This document shows, piece by piece, positions 23,947 through 33,339 of a DNA stretch of 64,000 nucleotides. The stretch covers positions 3,534,001-3,598,000 of the forward strand of contig NZ_OZ246016.1 in NCBI RefSeq assembly GCF_965230735.1. The letters run 5' to 3'. The position numbers and the translations under genes were made by a program. Origin of the DNA: Motiliproteus sp965230735 (GTDB lineage: Bacteria; Pseudomonadota; Gammaproteobacteria; Pseudomonadales; Balneatricaceae). The notes beneath the pieces were generated by a model, which saw only the letters and a program-made list of their open reading frames with translations, made no database searches and was not told the origin of the DNA. Numbering within the stretch: position 1 is the first letter of the stretch; every line of letters starts with the position of its first letter.

Positions 23947-24054
23947 TTAGCAAAGGCTTGATCCAGCGCTATAGCGCAGGCCCGAAACTCTGGTACATTT
24001 CCTTTAGTTTTTGACCGAACACTCAGATCGAGTTCGACGGAACAGGAAGAAAGC

Positions 24055-25275
24055 ATGGCGGCTAAAGAAGCAAAACTTGTAACCTTCGCCTGGGAAGGCA
24101 AAGATAAAAGCGGTAACAAGAGCAAAGGCAAGATTGAGTCTGAATCTATCGCTTTTGCCAAAGCCCAGCTTCGCAAGCAAGGCATCATTCCATCAAAGGT
24201 GGTTAAGCAACGAGCCTCAATGTTCGGTAGTTCGGGCAAGAAGACCACACCGCTGGATATCGCTGTGTTCACCCGCCAGTTGGCAACGATGATGAAAGCG
24301 GGGGTACCAATGGTACAGGCTTTCGATATCGTCGCCGGAGGGGTCGAAAAAGATGGTCTGAAAAAAATGATCATCGATATCAAAAACGATGTCTCCAGTG
24401 GCTCTAACTTGGCAGCATCCCTACGCAAATTCCCGATCTTTTTTGATGACCTGTTCTGCAATCTGGTCCACGCTGGTGAGCAGTCCGGTGCACTGGAAAC
24501 CATGCTTGACCGGATCGCCACCTATAAAGAAAAAACCGAAGAGCTCAAAGCCAAGATCAAGAAGGCGATGACCTATCCGATTGCAGTCATCATCGTGGGC
24601 ATCATCGTATCGGCAATCCTATTGATCAAAGTGGTACCGCAGTTCGAGTCAATTTTTAAAGGCTTCGGTGCTGACCTGCCAGCTTTCACCAAGTTTGTAA
24701 TTACCCTATCCGAGTACGCCCAAGCCTACTGGTTTATAGCACTTGGAGTCATCGTCGCCAGTGGCTTTTTAATTCGCGCCACCCATCGCAAATCAGAAGG
24801 GTTCAGGGACGCCGTTGATAAGTTCAGTCTTAAAGTTCCAGTAATTGGACAGATCCTACACAAGGCAGCTATTGCCCGTTTTGCACGGACCCTGGCCACT
24901 ACCTTCGCTGCCGGTGTACCGCTGGTCAACGCCCTAGAATCCGCTGCTGGCGCCTCAGGCAACGTGATTTACCGGACCGCCATCCTACAGGTCAAAAATG
25001 GCGTCTCTACGGGCCAATCACTGCAAAATGCCACCCGTATGACGGGCGTTTTCCCGAACATGGCCGTACAGATGATCGCCATTGGCGAAGAGTCCGGTTC
25101 GCTGGATGAGATGCTCGACAAGGTCGCCTCCTTCTATGAGAACGAGGTCGACAACGCCGTCGACAGCCTGACAAGCTTGATGGAGCCCTTCATTATGGCA
25201 GTACTTGGTGTACTGGTTGGCGGACTGGTTATCGCCATGTACCTACCGATCTTTAAGCTGGGTGCGGTGGTCTAA
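24055..25275 (+). CDS. pilC: Type IV pilus inner-membrane platform protein PilC
   Basis: 406 residues. Two GSPII_F domains repeat (about 70-195 and 273-395), each with the G-E-x-S/Q-G signature (HAGEQSGALETML and IGEESGSLDEML). Three to four transmembrane helices are visible, the last at the C-terminus (FIMAVLGVLVGGLVIAMYLPIF). It anchors the pilus machine and couples PilB to pilin insertion. It lies 8 nt before pilD. Confidence 0.96.
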   Translation: MAAKEAKLVTFAWEGKDKSGNKSKGKIESESIAFAKAQLRKQGIIPSKVVKQRASMFGSSGKKTTPLDIAVFTRQLATMMKAGVPMVQAFDIVAGGVEKDGLKKMIIDIKNDVSSGSNLAASLRKFPIFFDDLFCNLVHAGEQSGALETMLDRIATYKEKTEELKAKIKKAMTYPIAVIIVGIIVSAILLIKVVPQFESIFKGFGADLPAFTKFVITLSEYAQAYWFIALGVIVASGFLIRATHRKSEGFRDAVDKFSLKVPVIGQILHKAAIARFARTLATTFAAGVPLVNALESAAGASGNVIYRTAILQVKNGVSTGQSLQNATRMTGVFPNMAVQMIAIGEESGSLDEMLDKVASFYENEVDNAVDSLTSLMEPFIMAVLGVLVGGLVIAMYLPIFKLGAVV

Positions 25276-25283
25276 TTTGCGGC

Positions 25284-26165
25284 ATGGCAATTATTGAAGT
25301 ATTTAGCGCTTATCCAGGCTTATTGATCGGTTTTACCCTGATTCTGGGGCTACTGGTCGGTAGTTTTTTGAATGTAGTGATCTACCGCTTGCCGGTGATG
25401 ATGGAGCGGGAATGGCAGCAACAGTGTCAGGAGCTACTGGCCGACCAGCAATCATCACATCCTCAAGCCGAGCCTGAGCCGGTTTTCAATCTGGCGGTAC
25501 CACGTTCCAGCTGCCCCAAATGTGGGCATCAGATCACTGCGCTCGAAAATATTCCGGTGCTGAGCTATCTATGGCTCAAAGGCCGTTGCTCTGGCTGCCA
25601 AACCTCAATCTCTGCCCGCTACCCATTGGTGGAACTGGCCACCGGTTTGATTTCAGCACTGATTGCTTACCAGTTCGGCGCCTCAGCACTGCTGATACCG
25701 CTACTGCTGTTCAGCTGGGTTCTGATCTCGCTGACAATGATCGACTTCGATCACCAACTTCTGCCTGACTCGTTAACCCTTCCTTTGCTTTGGCTTGGGC
25801 TGATCGTCAATGCCTTCGGGCTGATTACCGATCTGCACAGCGCGCTCTGGGGCGCCGTGGCCGGATACCTGTCTCTGTGGAGTGTGTATTGGGCTTTCAA
25901 ACTGCTAACCGGCAAGGAAGGGATGGGCTACGGAGACTTCAAACTGCTGGCCGCATTGGGAGCCTGGATGGGCTGGCAGATGCTGCCGTTAATCGTTGTA
26001 CTCTCTTCGTTGGTCGGTGCCGTTATCGGTATTACTCTGACCGTTGCAAAAGGTAGGGATCATCAACAGCCGATGCCGTTCGGCCCATTCCTCGCCATTG
26101 CTGGCGGCATCGCCCTACTTTGGGGCCCCGCTTTGATCAACCAATATCTGCAGATTCTAGGCTAA
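25284..26165 (+). CDS. pilD: Prepilin peptidase/N-methyltransferase PilD
   Basis: 293 residues. The N-terminal region has a zinc-type tetracysteine (CPKC and CSGC, about residues 76-116), then aspartyl-protease membrane helices with the catalytic aspartates in DFDHQLLPDS and GYGDFKLL. It cleaves prepilin after Gly and methylates the new Phe. It usually serves both pilus and type II secretion pseudopilins. Confidence 0.96.
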   Translation: MAIIEVFSAYPGLLIGFTLILGLLVGSFLNVVIYRLPVMMEREWQQQCQELLADQQSSHPQAEPEPVFNLAVPRSSCPKCGHQITALENIPVLSYLWLKGRCSGCQTSISARYPLVELATGLISALIAYQFGASALLIPLLLFSWVLISLTMIDFDHQLLPDSLTLPLLWLGLIVNAFGLITDLHSALWGAVAGYLSLWSVYWAFKLLTGKEGMGYGDFKLLAALGAWMGWQMLPLIVVLSSLVGAVIGITLTVAKGRDHQQPMPFGPFLAIAGGIALLWGPALINQYLQILG

Positions 26166-26176
26166 CAAAACCTGCT

Positions 26177-26794
26177 ATGAGTTGCTTTATCGTAGGCCTG
26201 ACCGGTGGCATCGGCAGTGGTAAAACTACCGTCGCCAATCTTTTTGCGGCCAGAGGAATCGAGCTGGTCGATGCGGATGTTGTCGCTCGTGAGGTGGTGG
26301 AGCCCGGACAACCGGCGCTTCAGGCTATCGCAGAGCGCTTCGGTGCAAAGATCCTTGGAGCGGATGGCAGCTTACAACGCGCCGAACTTCGTAAGATTGT
26401 ATTTGCCAATCCGGAGCAACGGATCTGGCTGGAGAATCTGACTCACCCGCTAATCCGCCAACGGATCATTGAACAACTGCAGCAGGCGCAATCAAAATAT
26501 GCCCTGCTGGTTTCGCCGCTACTGCTGGAGACCAACCAGCGGCAGCTATGCCACCACATCCTGGTCGTCGATCTCCCTGAATCACTTCAGCTTGAGCGTA
26601 CGGCTCGTCGAGACAGCAACAGTCTTGAGCAGGTCAAAGCGATCATGAAAGCCCAGGCCAATCGAGCCGAGCGACTAAAGCAGGCTGACAGCCTGATCGA
26701 CAATTCGCAACCGCCTGATGCGCTAGCGAGCCAGGTTGATAAACTGCACCAGCAATTCCTATCCTTAGCTAACGCATTCGACGTTAATCGATAA
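26177..26794 (+). CDS. coaE: Dephospho-CoA kinase
   Basis: 205 residues from MSCFIVGLTGGIGSGKTT, with the P-loop GGIGSGKT at the N-terminus; an in-frame start 57 nt earlier lies inside pilD and is rejected. The DADVVAREVVEPG and VSPLLLET segments are typical. It phosphorylates dephospho-CoA in the last step of CoA synthesis. It sits 11 nt after pilD, a conserved gammaproteobacterial linkage. Confidence 0.95.
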   Translation: MSCFIVGLTGGIGSGKTTVANLFAARGIELVDADVVAREVVEPGQPALQAIAERFGAKILGADGSLQRAELRKIVFANPEQRIWLENLTHPLIRQRIIEQLQQAQSKYALLVSPLLLETNQRQLCHHILVVDLPESLQLERTARRDSNSLEQVKAIMKAQANRAERLKQADSLIDNSQPPDALASQVDKLHQQFLSLANAFDVNR

Positions 26795-26807
26795 TCTGAG
26801 AACCTAA

Positions 26808-27035
26808 ATGCCCGTTATCAACTGCCCCCATTGTCAGAAGCCGATCGAATGGGACAGCAACAACCCCCACCGACCTTTTTGCTCCGAGCGCTGCCGGCTC
26901 ATTGACCTTGGCGCCTGGGCTAACGAGGAATACCAGATCAGCAAGCCGAGCGGCACGGAAGTAGCGATGGATCCGGAGGAGGCCGAAGAACTGCTCCATC
27001 AACTCGAACAGGCGGCAGAGCCACCGCTACACTGA
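26808..27035 (+). CDS. yacG: DNA gyrase inhibitor YacG (zinc-binding)
   Basis: 75 residues. The four zinc ligands are in CPHC (residues 6-9) and FCSERCRLIDLGAWANE (Cys25, Cys29). The remainder is an acidic tail. YacG in E. coli binds GyrB and inhibits gyrase. It is 13 nt downstream of coaE and ends the pilBCD-coaE-yacG run. Confidence 0.94.
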   Translation: MPVINCPHCQKPIEWDSNNPHRPFCSERCRLIDLGAWANEEYQISKPSGTEVAMDPEEAEELLHQLEQAAEPPLH

Positions 27036-27052
27036 CTGGAATCACTGACTGC

Positions 27053-27073
27053 GGGGCTACCTGGATAGTCCCC
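27053..27073. terminator. Possible hairpin between convergent yacG and the Nudix gene
   Basis: GGGGCTA-CCTGGA-TAGTCCCC pairs over 7 bp with one G-T. There is no T-run. It is the only structure seen in the 60-nt gap. Confidence 0.3.
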
Positions 27074-27095
27074 ATCTCCCCTTCCAAAGGCAACA

Positions 27096-28046
27096 CTAGA
27101 GCTTGCGGCTGATAAAGGTGCCGATCCCTGCCACCCCATGGCCGCCGAGATCTAACACCTGCGATAGCTGCTCCCGTGACAAGCCACCCAGGCCATAGAC
27201 CGGCAACTGCATCTGCGCCACCAAAGACTCAAACGCGGACCACCCCAACGGTTGGGCCTCAGGATGGGTTTCGGTCGTACAGACCGGCGACAGCAACGCG
27301 TAATCCAGCTCCAACTGTTGAGCCGAATGCAGCTGTTGCGCGTTATGGCAAGAAGCACCAAGCCACTTCGTCTTCAGCCGTTGACGATCAGCGGGGGAGA
27401 ACTCCGCCAGTAACCGGCTGTTCAGATGAATCCCATCGGCATCGACCTGCTCGAGCATTGAAGGATGACGGTTCAACAGTACCTTCGCACCCTGTCGACG
27501 ACAAAGCGCCAGCACCTGTTCCGCCAAATCCCGATACGATCTATCGTCAAGATGATTGGCCCGCAGTTGAACCAGACCGACGCCGCTATCTAGGGCCGGT
27601 TCTAGCCGCTGTAATAACAGTTCAGCGGGTAACTCGGGAGTAATCAGGTATAACTGAGGTAACTGCAGAGCAGTGATAATCGGGCGGTTTGCCGCAGGAA
27701 AGTCAGCGGCCTCCAACATGTCGATATCCAATCGATACAGAAGCTGCCCTTCCCGCCCCTCAGGCTCACCTTCGAATGCAGTGACACGCCAGACATCCAA
27801 CAAGACCCGCTTGTCCGGGTAGTCATAGGGAATACGGATCAGCGGTTCGAACTGTGTGGGGACAATCCCCAGCTCCTCTTCAAGCTCACGAACCAAGGCC
27901 TGCTGCGGTGTTTCATCCGGCTCCAGCTTACCACCCGGAAATTCAAGCAGGCCACCCTGATGCAGATGGGCTGGACGACGGCTGATCAACAAGCGGCCGT
28001 CATCCAGATAGATCGCCGCTGCGGCGACATGAACAACCTTGGTCAC
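27096..28046 (-). CDS. Nudix hydrolase fused to a thiamine-phosphate-synthase-like domain
   Basis: 316 residues. The N-terminal Nudix domain (about 1-130) has a full Nudix box, GGKLEPDETPQQALVRELEEEL, so it probably acts as an 8-oxo-dGTP sanitiser (MutT-like). The C-terminal domain (about 133-316) is a ThiE-type barrel: RANHLDDRSY, LNRHPSM, HLNSR, PVCTTETHP and a final GIGTF. The fusion is widespread in gammaproteobacteria. Key ThiE residues are only partly kept (the usual GIHLGQ is DGIHLNS), so TMP synthase activity is doubtful. Confidence 0.9.
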   Translation of the reverse strand: MTKVVHVAAAAIYLDDGRLLISRRPAHLHQGGLLEFPGGKLEPDETPQQALVRELEEELGIVPTQFEPLIRIPYDYPDKRVLLDVWRVTAFEGEPEGREGQLLYRLDIDMLEAADFPAANRPIITALQLPQLYLITPELPAELLLQRLEPALDSGVGLVQLRANHLDDRSYRDLAEQVLALCRRQGAKVLLNRHPSMLEQVDADGIHLNSRLLAEFSPADRQRLKTKWLGASCHNAQQLHSAQQLELDYALLSPVCTTETHPEAQPLGWSAFESLVAQMQLPVYGLGGLSREQLSQVLDLGGHGVAGIGTFISRKL

Positions 28047-28061
28047 AAATAGGCTCGTCGA

Positions 28062-29276
28062 TCAGCTACGGTAGTCGGCATTGATCGTGACGTAATCTTT
28101 CGACAGGTCGGTGGTCCAGACGGTTTCTCTGACGTCACCGCGTGCCAGCTCGACCCGGATCAGGATATCTTCCTCATTCATCACCGTCTGTCCCTGCTCC
28201 TCGGTGTAGTCCGCCGCACGGCCACCATTCTCGACGATGCAGACATCCCCCAGGTAGATCTTCAATGCTTCCAGATCCAACTGCTCGACACCGGCATAAC
28301 CAACCGCCGCCAGAATACGCCCCCAATTGGGATCGGATGCGAACAGCGCCGTCTTGACCAGCGGCGAGTGGGCAATGGCATAAGCGACTTTCAACGCTTC
28401 AGCACTGTCGTCGGCACCATTGACTTCGACACTGACAAACTTGGTTGCCCCTTCACCATCCCGGACGATCGCCTGGGCCAGCTCCCGCAGTACAGACTCA
28501 ATGGCCTCGGCGAACTGATCCCACTCAGCTTGACCGGGCGCACAAACAACGCCGGACGCACCGGTTGCCACCAGCATGCAGGAATCGTTGGTGGAAGTGT
28601 CGCCATCGATCGTGACCCTGTTGAAGGTGCGCTCGGCCACCTCGGACAACAAAGCTTGAAGATCCGCCTGCTCAACCTGCGCATCGGTGGCGACATAGGC
28701 CAGCATGGTCGCCATATTTGGACGGATCATCCCTGCCCCTTTGGAGATACCGCTGACGCGAACGGTTTGACCATTCATTTCCAAGGAACAGCTGGCGCCC
28801 TTGGGCCGGGTATCGGTGGTCAGAATACCGCTGGCGGCAGCTTCCCAGCCATTCTCCGACAGCGCGTCCACGGCAGCAGGTAGCGCCGCATAGATTTTCT
28901 CGACCGGCAGCTTTTCACCGATAACACCGGTCGAAAACGGCAATACCTGCTCGGCTTTCACACCAACCAATTCGGCCAGTTTGGCGCAACAACCACTGGC
29001 ATCAGCCATCCCTTCGGCTCCAGTGCCCGCGTTGGCATTACCGGTATTAGTCAGCAGATAACGGGGCTGGCCGGCAGCCAGGTGTTTTTTGGACAGCGTC
29101 ACCGGTGCGGCGCAAAACGCATTGCGAGTAAAGACACCGGCAACACTGGCGCTTTCCGTTAGCTCCATCACCACCAGATCCAATCGTCCCGGGGTTTTGA
29201 TGCCGGCGCTGGCGGTACCGAGGCGAAAGCCGCTGATCGGTTCAAAATTCGGAAGGGTGGCAGGTCCTACGGCCAT
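28062..29276 (-). CDS. argJ: Bifunctional ornithine acetyltransferase / N-acetylglutamate synthase
   Basis: 404 residues. The self-cleavage site is in RPNMATMLAYVATDA, between Ala189 and the nucleophile Thr190, giving alpha and beta chains. TNTGNANAGTG and GDTSTNDS are further conserved blocks. It transfers the acetyl group from N-acetylornithine to glutamate in the cyclic arginine pathway. AAGGAG precedes the ATG. It follows secA behind a strong terminator and lies 15 nt before the Nudix-ThiE gene. Confidence 0.97.
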   Translation of the reverse strand: MAVGPATLPNFEPISGFRLGTASAGIKTPGRLDLVVMELTESASVAGVFTRNAFCAAPVTLSKKHLAAGQPRYLLTNTGNANAGTGAEGMADASGCCAKLAELVGVKAEQVLPFSTGVIGEKLPVEKIYAALPAAVDALSENGWEAAASGILTTDTRPKGASCSLEMNGQTVRVSGISKGAGMIRPNMATMLAYVATDAQVEQADLQALLSEVAERTFNRVTIDGDTSTNDSCMLVATGASGVVCAPGQAEWDQFAEAIESVLRELAQAIVRDGEGATKFVSVEVNGADDSAEALKVAYAIAHSPLVKTALFASDPNWGRILAAVGYAGVEQLDLEALKIYLGDVCIVENGGRAADYTEEQGQTVMNEEDILIRVELARGDVRETVWTTDLSKDYVTINADYRS

Positions 29277-29294
29277 GGTCTAACTCCTTAAACT

Positions 29295-29327
29295 AAAAGG
29301 GATCCGACTGTGTTGCAGCCGGATCCC
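29295..29327 (-). terminator. secA terminator
   Basis: GGGATCCGGCTG and CAGTCGGATCCC pair over 12 positions with one mismatch around CAACA, followed by TTTT on the minus strand. It lies between secA and argJ, only 18 nt before the argJ start codon, so argJ expression may rely on read-through. Confidence 0.85.
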
Positions 29328-29375
29328 ATTATTGAATATACGGCCCCATAGGGCAGTCGTGCAGGTAATTGGCAA

Positions 29376-32114
29376 TTACGCCAGCTTACCGTGGCACTGC
29401 TTGTATTTCTTGCCGGATCCGCACGGACAGGGTTCGTTGCGACCAACTTTACGGTCTTCGCGAACGAACGGCTGGCTGGGCTCGGCACCCTCGGGCTGCT
29501 CCTCCTGGCCACCGTCTCCCATCGCATTGGCTTGGGCGTGCTGGAACTCCATCTGCTGACGCTCCATCGCTTCGCGACGCTGGCGCTCGATCTCTTCGAC
29601 CTCTTCAGGCTGACGCACCTGCACATGACAGATGATCCGAACCACATCCTGCTTGATGTTGGCCAGCAACTCCTGGAACAGTTCAAAGGACTCGCGCTTA
29701 TATTCCTGCTTCGGATTCTTCTGCGCGTAACCCCGCAGATGGATACCCTGACGCAGATGATCCATGGTAGCCAGATGCTCTTTCCACAGCGTATCGAGAA
29801 CCTGCAGCATGACCTGCTTCTCGAACAATCGCATCGACTCGGTACCGACAACCTCTTCTTTCTCGGCGTAAGCATCCAAGACCGACTGCAGAATCTTGTC
29901 GCGCAGGGTTTCTTCGTGCAGTTTGTCGTCGTCGTCCAACCACTGTTGCAGCGGAAGCTCCAAGTTCAGATCGGCCTGAATCTGTTTCTCAAGACCCGGC
30001 ACATCCCACTGCTCTTCCAGACTCTGGGGCGGGATAAAGTCGCTGATCAGGTCGTTGACCACCTCTTCGCGAATCGCGCTGATGGTCTCGGATACATCGT
30101 CGGTGCTCATCAGCTCGTTACGCTGATCGTAGATTGCACGACGCTGATCGTTGGCGACATCATCGTATTCCAGCAGCTGCTTACGAATATCGAAGTTACG
30201 ACCTTCCACTTTACGCTGGGCTTTTTCGATCGCGTTCGAGACCATCTTGTGCTCGATCGCCTCACCTTTCTCCATTCCCAGCGCCTGCATGAAGTTACGC
30301 ACCCGCTCGGAAGCGAAGATTCGCATCAGGTTGTCATCCAGCGACAGGTAGAAGCGGGAAGAACCCGGGTCACCCTGACGGCCAGAGCGGCCTCGCAGCT
30401 GGTTGTCGATCCGACGCGACTCGTGGCGTTCGGTACCGATGATGTGCAGACCGCCGGCAGCGATGACCTGCTCATGGCGCTGCTGCCAATCCTGCTTGAT
30501 CGCTTCGATCTGGGCTTCGCTCGGATTGTCCAGCTCGGCAACCTCCGCTTCCCACTTACCACCCAGCACAATATCGGTACCCCGACCGGCCATGTTAGTA
30601 GCGATGGTCACGGCACCCGGACGTCCTGCTTCGGCCACCACATGGGCTTCACTTTCGTGCTGCTTGGCGTTCAGGACGTTATGTTTGATCTTCTCTTGAG
30701 TCAGCAGTTTGGAGATCACTTCTGACATCTCGATCGACGCGGTACCCACCAGCACCGGCTGCTGACGTTCCTGACAATCACGCACATCGGCGATAATGGC
30801 GTCGAACTTCTCCGGCATGGTCAGGTAGATCAGGTCGTTGTGGTCGGCCCGCTGGACCGGACGGTTGGTCGGGATAACCACCACATCAAGACCGTAGATC
30901 TGATTCAATTCGAACGCTTCGGTATCGGCGGTACCGGTCATACCGGACAGCTTGTCGTAGATCCGGAAGTAGTTCTGGAAGGTGGTCGAAGCCAGGGTCT
31001 GGCTCTCGTTCTGGATCTGTACGCCCTCTTTGGCCTCCACCGCCTGGTGCAGACCTTCGGACCAGCGACGCCCCGGCATGGTACGGCCGGTATGTTCGTC
31101 AACGATAACGATCTGCCCACCCTGGACGATGTAGTCAACGTCCTTGGTGTAGACCACATGAGCACGCAGGCCGGCGTTGATGTGGTGCAGCAGGTTCAGG
31201 TTTTTGGGCGCATACAGGGATTCGTCTTCGGCCAGCAGGCCCATCTCCATCAGCAACCCTTCCACGTACTGGTGACCCTCTTCTGTCAGTTCGACGGTAC
31301 GTTGTTTCTCATCGATGCGGAAATGGCCGGCAGGCTCTTCAACCCCTTCCTGGGGCTCAAACTCGGGCTGACGCTCGAGCTTAGGAATCAACAGATTGAT
31401 CTTCTGGTACAACTCCGAGCTGTCTTCGGCCGGACCGGAGATGATCAGCGGCGTCCGCGCCTCATCGATCAGGATCGAGTCCACCTCATCGACGATGGCG
31501 TACTGGAGTGAACGCTGCACCTTGTTCTCGGTGCTGAACGCCATGTTGTCACGCAGGTAATCGAAGCCGAACTCGTTGTTGGTACCGTAGGTGATATCGG
31601 CCTGGTAGGCCTGTTGCTTCTCTTCCGGGCTTTGGCCGGAATAGATCACCCCGACACTCAGACCCAGCGCGTTATACAGTTTGCCCATCCACTCGGCATC
31701 ACGGCGGGCCAAGTAGTCGTTGACGGTTACCACATGCATGCCCTGGGCGGGAATCGCATTCAGGTAGGCGGCCAGCGTTGCTACCAGGGTTTTACCCTCA
31801 CCGGTTCGCATCTCCGCCACACGGCCTTCGTGCAGGGTCAGACCACCGATCAACTGGACATCGAAGTGACGCATCCCCAGTACCCGCTTGGAGGCCTCAC
31901 GACAAACCGCGAAAGCCTCGGGAAGCAGCTTATCGAGGCTCTCGCCCTGTTCAAAACGCTCACGGAACTCGGCGGTTTTCTCGGTCAGCTGCTGATCACT
32001 CAGCTCGGCGATCTGCTCTTCAAACGCATTGATCGATTTGACCACCTTACCCATGCGTTTCAGTTCGCGATCGTTTTTACTTCCAAAGATTTTCTTGAAC
32101 AGGGATGCGACCAT
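29376..32114 (-). CDS. secA: Preprotein translocase ATPase SecA
   Basis: 912 residues. NBD1 has Walker A in EMRTGEGKT (101-109) and the DEAD-like box in VDEVDSILIDEART. NBD2, the preprotein cross-linking domain and the helical scaffold follow. The C-terminal zinc/SecB-binding tail CPCGSGKKYKQCHG spans about 896-909. It drives post-translational export through SecYEG. There is no secM-like gene upstream; the 242-nt gap to lpxC holds the lpxC terminator and presumably the secA promoter. The Shine-Dalgarno is weak. Confidence 0.98.
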   Translation of the reverse strand: MVASLFKKIFGSKNDRELKRMGKVVKSINAFEEQIAELSDQQLTEKTAEFRERFEQGESLDKLLPEAFAVCREASKRVLGMRHFDVQLIGGLTLHEGRVAEMRTGEGKTLVATLAAYLNAIPAQGMHVVTVNDYLARRDAEWMGKLYNALGLSVGVIYSGQSPEEKQQAYQADITYGTNNEFGFDYLRDNMAFSTENKVQRSLQYAIVDEVDSILIDEARTPLIISGPAEDSSELYQKINLLIPKLERQPEFEPQEGVEEPAGHFRIDEKQRTVELTEEGHQYVEGLLMEMGLLAEDESLYAPKNLNLLHHINAGLRAHVVYTKDVDYIVQGGQIVIVDEHTGRTMPGRRWSEGLHQAVEAKEGVQIQNESQTLASTTFQNYFRIYDKLSGMTGTADTEAFELNQIYGLDVVVIPTNRPVQRADHNDLIYLTMPEKFDAIIADVRDCQERQQPVLVGTASIEMSEVISKLLTQEKIKHNVLNAKQHESEAHVVAEAGRPGAVTIATNMAGRGTDIVLGGKWEAEVAELDNPSEAQIEAIKQDWQQRHEQVIAAGGLHIIGTERHESRRIDNQLRGRSGRQGDPGSSRFYLSLDDNLMRIFASERVRNFMQALGMEKGEAIEHKMVSNAIEKAQRKVEGRNFDIRKQLLEYDDVANDQRRAIYDQRNELMSTDDVSETISAIREEVVNDLISDFIPPQSLEEQWDVPGLEKQIQADLNLELPLQQWLDDDDKLHEETLRDKILQSVLDAYAEKEEVVGTESMRLFEKQVMLQVLDTLWKEHLATMDHLRQGIHLRGYAQKNPKQEYKRESFELFQELLANIKQDVVRIICHVQVRQPEEVEEIERQRREAMERQQMEFQHAQANAMGDGGQEEQPEGAEPSQPFVREDRKVGRNEPCPCGSGKKYKQCHGKLA

Positions 32115-32294
32115 AATCAGTGTCTTAATTTCGGCAAATTGTCTGGCCCCGAAGATTGCTCCATGGGGGCGGAAAATAATTAAATGGGGGCATGATACCG
32201 AGATTTCAATACAGGGTCGAAGGATTTAGAAAAGCGGCAGTTCAGGACGTTCCCTGCCGGCATAAATCTCAGATTTTCAACCACTCAGAGACAC

Positions 32295-32325
32295 AAAAGC
32301 CGGAATGGATCACTCCACTCCGGCT
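32295..32325 (-). terminator. lpxC terminator
   Basis: AGCCGGA and TCCGGCT pair, with an inner TGGA/TCCA stem, followed by TTTTGT on the minus strand, about 30 nt after the lpxC stop. Confidence 0.85.
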
Positions 32326-32356
32326 TCTGGTTGGTATCACGGCATTAGGCTCACAA

Positions 32357-33268
32357 TCAGCCCGTCAGCACCGGCTTCATATAGGAGATCGGCGCGCTGT
32401 CATTATCCTCGAAGGTTACCACCTCCCAGGCATCCTGCTGGCCTAACAGTTCACGCAGCAGCATGTTGTTCATATAGTGACCGGACTTGAAGCCTTTAAA
32501 CTCGCCGATCAGACTCTTGCCCAGCAGGTACAGATCACCTACCGCGTCCAATACCTTGTGCTTCACGAATTCGTCGTTATAACGCAGGCCGTCTTCGTTG
32601 AGGACCCGGTAATCGTCCACCACGATGGCGTTATCCATACTGCCACCCAACGCCAGGTTATTGGCACGCAGGTATTCAATATCGCGCATAAACCCAAAGG
32701 TGCGGGCCCGGCTGACCTCTTTAACGAATGAGGTGCTGGAGAAGTCCAGCGCGCACTCTTTATTCCGGCCTTCAAACACCGGGTGATCAAACTCGATCGT
32801 GAAACCTACCTTGAAACCGTCAAAAGGCTCAAAACTGGCTTTCTTACCCTCGTGCTCGATCGAAACCTTGCGCTTGATACGAATAAACTCTTTTGCCGCT
32901 TCCTGTTCACGGATTCCGGCCGATTGGATCAAAAACACAAACGGCGCCGCGCTGCCGTCCATAATCGGTACTTCTTCGGCACTGAGTTCAACATAGGCAT
33001 TATCAATGCCCAACCCCGCCATCGCCGACATCAGGTGCTCGACGGTAGACACGCGCACCCCATCGTTGAAAAGGTTGGTGGACATGGTGGTGTCGCCGAC
33101 GGACTCGGCCCAGGCTTTGATCTCTACGACCGGATCCAGATCAACCCGCCGGAATACAATCCCGGTATCTACCGGGGCCGGTTTCAAAGTCATATAGACT
33201 TTTTGACCGGTATGCAGGCCGACGCCGGTGGCCTTGATGGCGTTTTTGAGAGTTCTCTGTTTGATCAT
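32357..33268 (-). CDS. lpxC: UDP-3-O-acyl-N-acetylglucosamine deacetylase
   Basis: 303 residues, canonical. Zinc ligands are His78 (TVEHLMSA), and His and Asp in the conserved KHKVLDAVGDLYLLG; the catalytic His is in KSGHYMNN. It catalyses the committed step of lipid A synthesis in the cytoplasm. It lies in the standard position after ftsZ with its own promoter in the 71-nt gap. Confidence 0.98.
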   Translation of the reverse strand: MIKQRTLKNAIKATGVGLHTGQKVYMTLKPAPVDTGIVFRRVDLDPVVEIKAWAESVGDTTMSTNLFNDGVRVSTVEHLMSAMAGLGIDNAYVELSAEEVPIMDGSAAPFVFLIQSAGIREQEAAKEFIRIKRKVSIEHEGKKASFEPFDGFKVGFTIEFDHPVFEGRNKECALDFSSTSFVKEVSRARTFGFMRDIEYLRANNLALGGSMDNAIVVDDYRVLNEDGLRYNDEFVKHKVLDAVGDLYLLGKSLIGEFKGFKSGHYMNNMLLRELLGQQDAWEVVTFEDNDSAPISYMKPVLTG

Positions 33269-33305
33269 GGAAAGTCGCTAAATCCGTCAAAAAAATTAAT
33301 CGCGC

Positions 33306-33334
33306 ACTATACCAAAGTCGTGATTTTCTTTACA
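33306..33334 (-). promoter_or_regulatory. Candidate lpxC promoter (extended -10)
   Basis: The minus strand reads TGTAAA, 17 nt, TATAGT, with TGG directly before the -10 (extended -10). It sits in the ftsZ-lpxC gap about 38 nt upstream of the lpxC ATG. Confidence 0.55.
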
Positions 33335-33339
33335 GCCAA

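Noticed and set aside
29391..30725. 444-codon plus-strand open frame opposite secA
   Set aside because: Antisense shadow of secA with no recognisable family.
32115..32294. secM-like gene upstream of secA
   Set aside because: The minus strand between the lpxC terminator and secA has no signal-peptide-containing frame or arrest motif.
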